From positions 51,543,986 to 51,607,985 of the forward strand of contig OZ010616.1 in the NCBI GenBank assembly GCA_963932145.1: a stretch of DNA of 64,000 nucleotides, given 5' to 3'. Shown here piece by piece: positions 12,183 to 25,700 of the stretch (positions are counted from its first letter, which is position 1; each line of letters opens with the position of its first letter). The notes under the pieces were generated by a model that was not told the origin of the DNA, ran no database searches, and was given only the letters and a program-made list of their open reading frames with translations. Source of the DNA: Acanthosepion lycidas (lineage: Eukaryota > Mollusca > Cephalopoda > Sepiida > Sepiidae). The position numbers and the translations under genes are program-made.

Positions 12183-14654
12183 ATCCATCTCTTACCTTTT
12201 TAATTGTCAAAATTGTTCTTTTTCTTCTCCTTCAGCTCTTTATTGTACAGTTCTTAATATTTCTAAAACATTACAAGATATTATCTTGTTTAAAAATTCT
12301 ACAGAGCATATATTTGGTAGGTCAGCAATTTTTTTTTTTTTTTTTTTTAATTCTATAGTTTATAGTAAGATTTGTGATTTTAAGGTAACACAAGTTTTAT
12401 GATCTATGATATTTGCAAGAACAGGTCAAATTAATTAATTGGATTTTTTTTTTTTTTTTTTTTTTTTTAAGCATTTCACCCCAAGCAAGGCGGGAAGCCA
12501 CTAGGACGCAAGGGGTTACAGAAAATTTAGAGCAAGGTCAGATAGGAGTGATAGAAGAAAGGATGAGGGTAGTGGATAGATCAAGGCAACTGGAGATGTC
12601 GATTGACATTACACTTGAATAGCTGGAGATTATAGCTCACAGGGAAACAGTAATAGGTAAGGGAGTTCCACAGGCTAGAGGTGCGAGACATGAAGCTATT
12701 AGAGTAGAAGAGACAGCTACATTTAGGAGTTTCGAGTGAAGGGGTGAGAGCAGGATGCCAGCCTCATATGGCGCTTGAACTCATGACGTCTGGGAACCAG
12801 TGAATACAGCTCCTTGGAGTAATTTCCATGAAAGTATTTGTAGAACAGACAGGGAGGCGACGGCGTGTCTGTGAGAAAGTGACTGTAGACGAGACACCAG
12901 GGCAGGGCCAATTACATTGCATATCCGCCTCTGGAGCCTATGAAGAACCCCGAGGCAAACAGAAGGGACACCAGACCATATATGGCAGCAATACTCCATG
13001 CAAGGGCGAATTGTTGTTTTGTAGATCTGGAGGATCGACTCCGGGGAGAAAAACTTCCTGGCGCGAATCAGGGAGCCAACTTTCCTTGCAGTGGACGAGG
13101 CAATTGACTCGATGTATTTATTCCATCTCAGGTCAGCAGTCAACGTGAGACCGAGAAGCTGCAGAGAGTTGCTCTCAAGAAGTTGAGCGTCAGACATTCT
13201 AATGAAGGGAAGGGAAGGACCTCTGTGGTGATTAATAGAGAGCAGTTTCGTCTTAGAAGCATTGAAGTTGACCAGCCAATTCATGCCCCAGTTCACAATC
13301 GATTGGAGGTCCTTTTCGAGACTCATGGCCAGGCGAGTTTTGTCAGCGAGACTAGATTTGTTTTTGAGGCAGGAATAAATTGTGGTGTCATCCATGTGGA
13401 AGGTTTTATGAGTGAAAAATAAGATAAATATACAAGTATTTTTAACTTAATTGCTGATAATTCATAGAAGTCTAACAAATAAACTTATATATGTAGAGTT
13501 AAAAAAATTATGAGTTCAAAAAATCTGTTAGGTACAACACTGGTTGGTTGGTTGGTTTGTACTAGAAGCTAGAACGGATAGATTTACTGGGTAAACAAAG
13601 TACCCCTAGAATTTGGGCAGAGAGAACTTAGTTGACTGATACAATTTTGCTTGTGATGTTTGAACATTATAGAACAAAACAATGAGGTAATTGCAAGTTA
13701 CAGTTGTGATAAAAGGAAACAGAATTTTGCAAAAGAAAATATAACAGAGGTAGATGGTTGCTGAGTTTTTTGATGTTGGCACAAAGAGAAAGAAAGTTGT
13801 TTTTTGTTTTTTTTTTCAAGGTTTTAGACGACAGATTAACTTCTACTTTAGTATCAAGAATTTACTTTGATAAAATGTCATTTTAAAAAATTTCTTTTAA
13901 ATTTATTTTTTAAAGTAAAAGGGCCTAAAATTCACTCTCTGTCATTTCATTCATAAGAAATGAAAAATATTGCTACAACCTCCCATGAACATACAGAAGA
14001 CATACGAATACATTCACGGGCATATGAATGACGCTGTGAGATTCATTGATTTTCATTGTTATCATTTGATAAACTATCACAAAGAACTATTGGAAACTTC
14101 TAGGGAACTAACATATTTGGGAAGGATATGTGAATAATCAAGAACGGATACTGGCATCAAACTGCATACAGATAGAAAATGAATTCAGAAAATAGACAAA
14201 ATTAGAAAAGGGTATAAGATGAATGTGTCTTCACACCAGATTGATTCAAGCTATAGAGTAAGGCAATTTTGCTTTTATTGGAGATCATGTGACAGTAAGT
14301 CTCCGCAATACGCCATTACTCTCCTCAGTAATAATATATTATTTTGTAGTCATTGAGTTTTCTTACAAATGGTATCTGGTGGCTTTCATTGGACATCAAG
14401 TGACAGTAAATCTCTTCCATATTCCAACATTCTCCTTACGACTCTAGCTGTTTTCAGTTATGTTGTCCTTTAGATGAATTTTATTGTTCCTTAGATTTCT
14501 ATTTTTTTCCAGAAAGGTTCCTTGGACAAAAGTGATGGGCATAATTATCAATTTAAAGTTTTAAAATTTTCTTTTTCACTTCCCTCTGAATTTTACATAT
14601 GATTTTACTTATCTTTGAATTTCACTGTTTGATTTGAATATGTAAGTAACATTA

Positions 14655-14694
<40 letters not shown>

Positions 14695-17600
14695 TTTCAT
14701 CCAAGCAAGGCAATAAAGTCACTAAGACACAAGTGGTTACTGAGTGTGATAGAATGAGAAAAAAATTAAGGAGAGAATAATAAAACAGGATTTAATTGAA
14801 ATGAACAAAATCCCTGACTCCTATTTTTGGTTAAGTTTTTATAGCTTTTCTTCCTTCTAATAATTCATCTTTTTGCAATATCTTTCTATAAAAGAAATTG
14901 CCACCTGTTGTTGTTTCTTCTCCCACACCATTTTCTCTTTCAAACTACAGCAACAAAGCGCCACTGAGAAGCAGGAGGTCACTGAGTGTGAAAGAATATA
15001 AGAAAAAGAAAAACATTAAGGTGCAAGAACAATAAAAGAATAGAAATTAAGGAGACAAGATAACAATTGACATTGCATTTAAATTTTTGAAGATTAAAGG
15101 CAATAAAGCTACTAGGACACAAGGGGTTACTGAGTGTTAGAGAATATGAGAAAAACTACTATTAAGGAGAGAGAAGAATAAAAGAACAAGAATTAAGAAG
15201 ACAGAAGATAACAATTGACATTGCATTTAAATTTTTGAAGATCAAAGGCAATAAAGCCACTAGGATGCAAGGGGTTAGTGAGTGTTAGAGAATATGAGAA
15301 AAACTACTATTAAGGAGAGAGGACAATAAAAGAACAAGAATTAAGAAGACAGAAGATAATGATTGACATTGCATTTAAATTTTTGAAGAACAAAGTTAAA
15401 TGGTAAGCAAGAAGCCAGAAGAGAGTTCCACAAGTGAGCCAGACAAAAGAAGAAACTTAGTTACATCTAGCCATTTCAGTTGTAAAATGATCTTGTTGAC
15501 AAGTTATTACTGTGCTTAAATTTATAAAGCCTAGGTACCATAGAGGAAAGTTCATGTGAGCAATTTATAGAAAAGTCACACTGGCATTACATTATGTCTG
15601 TGGGGAAAGTGACTGAAGCTGAGATGGCACATCATTTTAGAAGGAAGGAAATTTATACAGGTCTATTTATTAGATTTCTATCATAAACGTTTCTTCTATT
15701 TTTCTTTTACTCTTATAGTTATACTGTTATAAAACGAAATAAAACATGAAGCTATTTGAAGATACAATAGAATCCCTGGCAACCAGACTAAGAAGGCTTT
15801 CCAAATATGACAGATAAACTGCGTCCAACAGTAATGGCCTCTGTTCAGGACGTTTTGAGGGGTGTTAATTGTTTGTTGGGGTGGTAGCACTTGTTAAGGT
15901 CCCAACTATGGGCAAATAATTAACCCTAAAACTGGGGTCAAAACATAATGAAAGTATAAAAATAGGTTTTAATATCAGCAATACATTTTTTGAGGAAAGA
16001 TTACCAACAGAACATTTTTGTAAATAATTATTACCAGAAATACATTATTACCAGCAGAACATTTTTGTAAATAATTATTACCAGAAATACATTATTACCA
16101 GCAATACATTTTTTAAGGAAAAAAAATATAAGCATACATTTTTGGAAAAAAATATTAGTAGCATTTTGATGGCATTAAATAACCCATTGAGGTTGATATG
16201 CCATAAACCAAAACAAACCAAACCGAATATGAGGGTCTATATTTAGATTAAAATAAAAGAACTGAAATCAGGTTTAATATCTATTTTCAATGTTTTATAG
16301 TAAACAAAAGAAGCTAATGTGAGTTAAATATAACAGAATTGATTTTAAGGAATATTATTGCAATCATCATAGCTGAATTCAGGCTTTCTTTCTATAAAAC
16401 TGACAACCTTTTCAATAGCTTTCCCAATTTCAACCCAGGTTTCATTACAATCATGTTTTTTATTTCCTTGTTCACTGTGACAGTGTTAATACTGGAGAAT
16501 ACTTTCTTTGGAAGATTTTATATCATATAATATTGACTTTCATATGTTGAACTCGGCCATTAGTAACAATGAACTTTCTTTCACTAGTGTCTAGTCGGTT
16601 TAAAATTTCCACTTTTTGCAATAACTCCAAAGTTGTTCTTTTCCTCTTATTCCCATCATCTTTTGAACCAATGCAAGCCATTAAGATGAAATAAGCATAA
16701 GCAATTATCCAAAGTAAATTTCTTGAAAAACAGAAATTTCAAACCAGTTATTGGGTTGGTGCAAAAATAATGACGTAATAATGTTGTTTTTTGACGTTAC
16801 GTCAAAAAACGACATTATTACGTCATTATTTTTGCACCAACCTAATACATATCACCCAAATAGTTCAAATATATGCATCAGTCATGTCTGGATATGTAGG
16901 ATTCTGGATATGAGGGATTTTTCTGTAGTTTCATAATGGCTTGGATTATCCATTTTTTGAATTTTTGATTTTCTTTCATTGAATCATGGCAAGAACATGC
17001 TACTTACATGGCAAACCATCCATATTCCTTCCCTCTGTATTCCATTGGTGAGAAGTAAGTTCTGCTGAAGCTGCTTCTTTCCATGAACCACTTCCCTGTG
17101 GAACTCTCAACAAGATGTTTCTCTATTTACTACAATCTTAACCTGTTCAAGTCTAGGGTTAACTGTTATCTTCTACTCCTATATGCACAAATTGCCTCCA
17201 AACGTAGCCCTCTACCTTGAGTGCCCCCTCCCCAGGACTTGCCAAGTGAAGCTTACTGGAAAAAAAAAAAATTTTGTTTTCCTTTCCAGATCAAACGGAT
17301 AGTGACTGCAGTAGGGTTGCAAAAAAGGCACGACTAAAGTCTTCTCTTATATGGCTAGCTAAAAAACAGAAGATGATCCAATGTCTTGAAGATGCCTATC
17401 CGAACAGTATGTCAATACAAGATATCTTAGTGTGAGTTGGTCTTTTATTTTATTTTTTTTTTTTATTTTGGTTCTTCCTTTTTCTGCAAAGTCTAAATGT
17501 TCTAAGTTCTTAAGGAATGAAATTGCTTATATAAATCAACATATCACAAATAGAATTTACTAAACAAATATTTAAAAGATTTCATTCATCCTTATGTGCA

Positions 17601-19458
17601 TAAAGAATTCAGAAAAAAGTTTTAAGCTTATTAACTGGTTGAAATGACCAGACATCAGTCAAAGAGGATATTAAATCAGGACTCCTGGCTGGCTACTCGT
17701 ACATAAAATAGGTAATTACTTTTCAGTCATCCTGTATATATGTGCATGTTTGTCTTAAAGCCCTAATAAAAAAAAATAGGTACTAGGTTTTTAGCCTCAT
17801 ATACCAAATTACTAAATATTAGTTACTGAGTTTGAGAACTTTTCAGCACTTTCTCATTGCATTCATTTTATTAGATTTCTAACATTTTCAATGAAGATCA
17901 CTGTCTTTATGCCTATACTAAGAAATGAATAAAGTGTAGATCATGTAAAATGTGTGGGTACACACACACGACATATATTATAGTGTCTTTGTATTTAAAG
18001 AATTTTTTTTTAATCATTTTATTTCTTACCATTCCAGAAGTGCTATTGGATAATTCAATCTTGTCAAATGTCTTTTCAGGAATAGCAGAGTAAAGCAGTC
18101 AGATATGATTACTGCTGTGGTCATGTTGAATGACCTCCAGAACCGAGGTCTTATCAAAGAAGTTGACAAAGGAATGTGGATGCGTATACCTGTGAGCCAA
18201 CAGAACAATCCGGATGGTGCGTAAATACCACTGATTATTTGGCTTGTATTTTTTTTACCTTTTACAAAATGGGACAATAGATATTAATGAGTTAACCATC
18301 TAAAGCCTATATCAAAATAAAGCCTATATCAAAATAAAGCCTATATCAAAATAAAGCCTATATCAAAATAAAGCCTATATCAAAATAAAGCCTATATCAA
18401 AATAAAGCCTATATCAAAATAAAGCCTATATCAAAATAAAGCCTATATCAAAATAAAGCCTATATCAAAATAAAGCCTATATCAAAATAAAGCCTATATC
18501 AAAATAAAGCCTATATCAAAATAAAGCCTATATCAAAATAAAGCCTATATCAAAATAAAGCCTATATCAAAATAAAGCCTATATCAAAATAAAGCCTATA
18601 TCAAAATAAAGCCTATATCAAAATAAAGCCTATATCAAAATAAAGCCTATATCAAAATAAAGCCTATATCAAAATAAAGCCTATATCAAAATAAAGCCTA
18701 TATCAAAATAAAGCCTATATCAAAATAAAGCCTATATCAAAATAAAGCCTATATCAAAATAAAGCCTATATCAAAATAAAGCCTATATCAAAATAAAGCC
18801 TATATCAAAATAAAGCCTATATCAAAATAAAGCCTATATCAAAATAAAGCCTATATCAAAATAAAGCCTATATCAAAATAAAGCCTATATCAAAATAAAG
18901 CCTATATCAAAATAAAGCCTATATCAAAATAAAGCCTATATCAAAATAAAGCCTATATCAAAATAAAGCCTATATCAAAATAAAGCCTATATCAAAATAA
19001 AGCCTATATCAAAATAAAGCCTATATCAAAATAAAGCCTATATCAAAATAAAGCCTATATCAAAATAAAGCCTATATCAAAATAAAGCCTATATCAAAAT
19101 AAAGCCTATATCAAAATAAAGCCTATCACTGCTAATTTTCTATTTTTACTTTTTGATATGATTTTGTTATACATCATGGTCTCAGACTTTTAAATTGAAA
19201 TGGGCCCCAAATTAAAATGACGAAAAGAAAAAGGTATCATGTTATCTGTTGTGGAGAAATTAAATAATGATAATGATATTTGGCCATGTCAATGTTCAAC
19301 AACCCTAATGCCCAATTTCAAACATCAAATAATGATTTTCATAAATTTTTAAGTTGGTTGCTCTTTCAACCAAAAGTTAACCTTACAAATACTCACTTTA
19401 AACCTGCTTTGCTAGTTAGTGGCAGAAAAATATTAGGCCATCCAGAAACACAAAAAAC

Positions 19459-19490
<32 letters not shown>

Positions 19491-19677
19491 CTCCAAAATT
19501 AAAATGGGCCAAACTTTGGACAAAACATTTGAAAATGTAAGTAAAATTTTTTTTTTTTTTTATAATTTAAGTATATATTTATGCAGATTTTTAAATTATC
19601 CAAACACAAATATTTTCAACCCCAGTTACAAAGTGTCCAGATAGTCAAGGAAGTGTTGTATTTCGAGTTTGTGTGTT

Positions 19678-19712
<35 letters not shown>

Positions 19713-22700
19713 GAGTTGATATTAAATATTTTCTTTTTTCTCTTTATATTACAATATTTGTTCATGAAATTTTTTTCTGTGGAATATGTTCATGTAGCAA
19801 AAAGTGTACTTTCTTCTCTGGCTTTTTAACAATTTCTATAATTCATTTCCTTATTTATATTATTCAGACTATTGCCCTCATCTTTGTTGCCATATTTATT
19901 ACGACGTTTTGGCTGCTGTATGCTCCAGCCTTCTTCAGGTGTTTGGAATGTCAAACTGAACCCATTACTTCACTCACTGGGGTAGACTGTTCTAGTTCCA
20001 TGTGCCATGTTTAATGGATGTTAGTTATCTCTTGTTAATTTCCCTCTGAAAGTTCTCCACTGCCTTAGCCGGGTATTGAACTCACACTCTTTGGGTCCTG
20101 TCATTGGATCTAACTAACGCCTTTATCTACTGTGCCATGTATCCTTGAGGAGCGTACAATGGCCGAAACGTAATAAATATGGTGACAAAGATGAGGACAA
20201 TAGTCTGAATAATGTAAATAATGTAGATAATACTTCATCTCAGAAGTATAGATAAATTCATTTCCTCTAGTCAAACACTCACTGACTGCAACATGTATCT
20301 CCTGTTCAATAACACAGTAACTATTCTACCTGTCACCTTCCTATGCCCTTTTTTTTATCTCCTTACTGACAGCCAAAATTTACATATGCAGAAAGATGCT
20401 CTCATGAGAGAGTATCAGACTCCGGGATTTATCTGTTTTAAAGGTAACCCGTGAAGCTGCCATTTTCCATTTTGGGACAGTTTACATGAGAGACACGTTC
20501 AAATCTGTGTTCACCCCAGAGGTAATCATTTCCTTCTAGCATTGCTAAAAATGCATACAAGTCTGCACCTCTTTGCCCTCTCTAGTAGTTCACTACACAC
20601 TGCACTGATTGCATGATCATGGCAAATGTAACCAGGGAGAGGCCTCCTCTGCTGAGTACTCCTTTAAGGAGAGCAATATAAGCTTCATCTTCAAATGAAT
20701 CACCACTGGATGAATCATTGGGTTCTCCTACACCAAACACTGTGCTGCTGTTATCAGAAGAATCGCCTGGCAAAGTCAATCTCAAGTTGACTAACAGCTC
20801 ACTTTCTGTTGAATCGCCTCCATGTTCAGAAAAGGGACATGAGTTCTTCACATGATGGGGAATTCTGTCAACGTGTACTGACTGTGAACTGTTAACCTTG
20901 GTTATGTAGCCCATCTTAAACTTGGTTGTACACCTCCCTTGCAGAGTCTTGACCCAGATAACATCCAGCATCCTTGAGTATTCCATGATTTGACTGGAGG
21001 CATTGTATCAATGCCTGATATGTGGATGCAATACTTATGTAGTGCATCTGCTGGCACTGTAGGTGGTGAGAAGTTGTCCTTAAGTGCGACATTATGCCAA
21101 GAGACTGCCTCTGGTATGTAGCACTGGTTTTAATCCTTCTGTGACCCCTTTCTACTCTACCATTCTTGGTTGGCGCATAACCACATCAGAATGAAAGCTT
21201 CTTACTCCAGTCACTGAGGAATTTTCTAAAGTTCCCACAAGTAAAAGCTGTGTTGTCAGTTAAGATTTTGGTCAATGGACACCACTCAAAAAAATTGATG
21301 TTAATTGGTTAGTGACATTGGTGGTGTCTTGTTGATGAAGCAGTCACCATATTGCAAATTGAGATGGACTACAATATGGGTTAGGAAATGTCCACTGCTG
21401 TAATGCATGATATCCATCACTAACCTGATGTCCTGGGTAAGACGTTAAACTATATCCAGCAGCAAGGCCTCTGATCAGGAGGTTTTGAGCAGCGTGGAAC
21501 CACGTCTTAATTGCTGGTGCTCCCAGGTGCTACCACCCTGGGTCAGGGTGGTAGCACATGTTAGGGTCCCAGCCATGGGCAAATAGTTAACTATTACCAG
21601 CAATACAATTTTGAAGGAAATATATTACCAGCAATACAATTTTGAAGGAAATATATTACCAGCAATAAAAATCTTTGTCAGCATTAAATAATCCATTGAG
21701 GTTAATATGCAGTTAAACAAAATAAACCAAACCAATCTTCACCAAAAAATACCTATTCTATTCATACGAATCTATCCTAAAAATGTTGTCAGCATTAAAT
21801 AACTAATTGAGGTTGATATACCATAAACCAAACCAAACCATTACTGACCTGCTCCAATTGTTTTTCATATTCTTTCTGCCAATGTACTAGCACCAGGCCA
21901 ATAGATTAGCAAGCTTCAAAATTCTTGACAACTGACTTTGCAACTGTTATTGATACTCTGGCAAAATACAGTATCCTCTTCACACTGAGGTGCCCACTTT
22001 TTTGCTGGATATGAGCCACCGGATACTCGCTCAACTTTTTTACAGTAGCACACCCTAGTTGTACCGGTTCAGCTCCTTCCTTGTGCTGGTGAGACAATTT
22101 ACTCAATGTAGCACAGATTGGGGGAGCATCACACCCATTGTCAAGACGTACTCATCGACTAATGAACAAATTGTTTTCAACTGCTGTTTTATTTACATCT
22201 AACTGGTAGCCCTTGTGTGTATATGTGCCTTCCCAGTTAGGGTGCCTGATATCCAGCGATGAATGCATGCAGTCGGTGACCAGGAGCAAGACCGTCATCT
22301 GACATTAGAGTGCCAGATTGATGTCTCTTATCATTGCATCAAGTTCTGCTAAATTAATATTCTTAGCATCTCCTGCTGGATGCAACCAACAAGCATTCTC
22401 AACAATGCCCCTGTTCATTTCCAATGTCACTCTCATTGCCAAAGAACTAGTCTCCACCCATACTTTCATTTTGTGGCTACTCATACCAGTCTCCACCAAC
22501 AGGATTCATTTCATGTACCCTGGTTACTGTCTCAGTTAGATGAAAGCATCCTCAATTATGTCATCTCATCTCTTAGACGCTACACTTGCTTGTCACTTGA
22601 TATAGGCAGTTGCTATTAGCCAGCCACACATGGAGAAAGTGTCCACACAGAGAAAGCACACCTTTGGCAAGGTTTGGGACTTTACTTCCTTGCTTCCATT

Positions 22701-25700
22701 GGAGAGTACCATTCTCCAGACTTGCAGGCCCAAAACTTTGGCTCCATCTTTGGGTTTTTGCAACGGATTACATAATTGGATAGATGTTCCCTAACCCGTA
22801 ATATAGAAACCAAGAATTCATTGTCAAAGATGTTATCTATATAAGCTGTGGCATCTTTGATTGATGTGTTCTGGAATATGACCAAGTAGATGATAGTCCT
22901 CATAATGAGAGGTGCTACATTTAAGCCAAATCCTAATCACATAAGACAATACCTCTTGCCCTTGATCAGCACAATTTGAAAGGGCCACAATGCCTTGTCA
23001 ACATGTATCTGTAGGTAAGCTTTTCTTAAATCTAACAGGGACACATTTACTTCTTGCCACTACCATTCCCCCAACTTCTGGATGCACACTTCTGTGTCTG
23101 CTTGAGCACTACCACAAAATTACTTGTAATCAAGCACTGGCTGAACTTTCTGATTCCTCTCCTGAACCACTGCCATTAACAGAATCGGGGGCCCTTGTGT
23201 GGATTGAGCTCACTCTCAGGATATGTTAGAAACTGTTCATTGTCTAGTAACAGCTGCAGCTCATTTCTGTACTCGTTTCAGACAACATCAGGCATGGTGT
23301 ACTCCAGCACATTTTTTTTTCTTTAGTCTTTCATGTGTTTAACCACTGGCCCATGTCCACAAGGCAGTCCAGACCTCCTGATGGTCAAATTGCATATTAA
23401 AATCAGGTTTGTCAATGGAAATGGTGGCATACTGGACTATTATCTCCATTGGAGAACAGCACTTATTTAGTTATGCAAATTCCTCCAAGCTTGATTCCCA
23501 GAAGCAGATCAAAGCCTAGCAATGTTCTGTCCACAAACAGGACTTCACTGTTCACAGGTTGAACATGACCAACATCCAATTTGAATGTACCACATGGCAC
23601 CTTAAAGATTTCCCATCAGCTGTCAACACCTTCACCTCTTGATGTTGCCAAAGGCAGCATACAGATCTGCTCACTAGTGTCTGTAAGCTGCCAGAATCTA
23701 CAAGATTTAAGCACTTCTGTTCATCTATGAGAACTTCAATGACTGGTAGTGCATCATTCTTTATTTGTTTGGGGAGGAGACTACCATTGACTTACTATTG
23801 AGACAGGAGTAAATGGTTGTCAATTCTTGCTCACCCACAACCTGAAATTGCCTGACGGTTACTCAGATTGGTAAACACTCGGAAATGGCCAGATGGCATA
23901 CTGGTTGTAATAACAAAGATGAGAACATTAGTCCTAATATAAACAATGTTAACATCTTGGAAATTTAGATAATGATGTTTAATTTAGATAATGTTTAATT
24001 TAGATAATGTTTAATTTAGATAATGTTTAATTTAGATAATGTTTAATTTAGATAATGTTTAATTTAGATAATGTTTAATTTAGATAATGTTTAATTTAGA
24101 TAATGTTTAATTTAGATAATGTTTAATTTAGATAATGATGTTTTAGATAATGTTTAATTTAGATAATGATGTTTTAGATAATGATGTTTTAGATAATGAT
24201 GTTTTAGATAATGATGTTTTAGATAATGATGTTTTAGATAATGATGTTTAATTCATACTTATAAACCTGGTTCAATACTTGAAGATTATTGCTATATATT
24301 TTTATTATTTTCTTTGTTCCCTGATATATACTTTGGTTTGTTTCAGCAGTTAAGATGGTTGAAGAACTGCCATTTTTGACCCATCAACAACAGCCTTCAA
24401 TTGCCATTATTACTAGTTTGTACTGTGAAAAGTTGGCAGTTGATGCTATGATTGAAGAAAAGGCCACTTTTGTGAAATACAAAACTGACGGTGAGAATAA
24501 AGTTTTTTTTTTTTTTTTTTTTTTTTTTTAATGAAAAATTTGTTTATTTTTCAGAAGAGTTATTAAAATATTCAGCATTCTTCAGATGTTGACATCTCTT
24601 TGTACATTTGCTGTTAACACATTACATCCAATGTATTTTTGGCCTTTGCCACTTCATTTTTTTAAATTTTTTATTTCTCTTGAAAAGGATCTGATATTTG
24701 AGATTCTAGATCAGTGGCATTGACTGTAAGGTGTCTTCTTTTATTTAGAGAAGTCATCAACTATCCAACATTGTTTGGAGACTTAGGTCTTTTTAGTTTT
24801 GCTGTGCTTAATGTATTGGTTACTGCGTTCATCTATAATCCATTTTTTTTTTTTTGAAAAGATCATACTTTTTAGCTTTAGGCTTAGTAGTATCAAAACT
24901 TTGTCTTTGTACTTTTACAAGAATATATCTTATTGAAAAAACAATTAAGTCTGTGTGGCAATTTCTTTTGCTTTAATTTTATTTGAGGACATATAGACTA
25001 CAAATATATTGCCAATAACTTTCAGAAGTAGCATACACATATCTAAGTTGATTTTAATAATAAAAGAAGGCTGAAGAATGAATGTGCCAAAATATTGAAA
25101 GAAAAGATTTAAACGTCCTTATGTTGGAGATGGAGTAAACCAATTTAAATAGGTATGTTTTATTGTTAAAAAAATCTTTGATCTCTAGTTCAGAAAGATC
25201 ACCAACCAAAATTATGTCTAGAGGAAAAACACCTGTGACCACTATTTTAAATGACCCAAGATCATATCTTCTTCATCAGATAAGGGGAATATCTTTGCCC
25301 CAACCTTTAACTCAACATTAAAAGACAATGGACATCCCCCTTCCTGATTTTCTCTGTCTCACTGAGTACAATCTCAGTAGAATTTTATTACAGCCTGGGA
25401 AGTCTCAAGACTTATCAAAATTCTTGACCATAAGAAAGCCATTGATCCATACACCATCCCACTAGTTGTCATTAAGAATATTAACCAAGAGTTATCCCCA
25501 ATTTTAGTAAAATTATTCAACCACTGTTTGAAGGAAGAATCCTTCCTAACTCTGTGGAAGGTGTTAAGCATATACCTAGTTTTCAAAATGTGGCCAAATG
25601 ATCATCTTCCTTCCAATTAAAGACCCATCAGTGTCATTAGCAAGCTCTTTGGTTGTTGATCACCTAAATAAGAACCTCTTGAATGACAAGCAGTATGAGT

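Noticed and set aside
12001-12402. Frames with Tyr-Ile runs
   Set aside because: They are translations of (TA)n tracts; the same applies at 28852, 37251, 39201, 47702 and 58377.
12828-13422. Plus-strand frames of 79-106 codons
   Set aside because: They are shadows of the minus-strand LINE ORF2 remnant, which has the recognisable RT features.
22305-22539. Overlapping frames on both strands as genes
   Set aside because: The minus-strand reading is part of the Gypsy RNase H region; the plus-strand ones are shadows.
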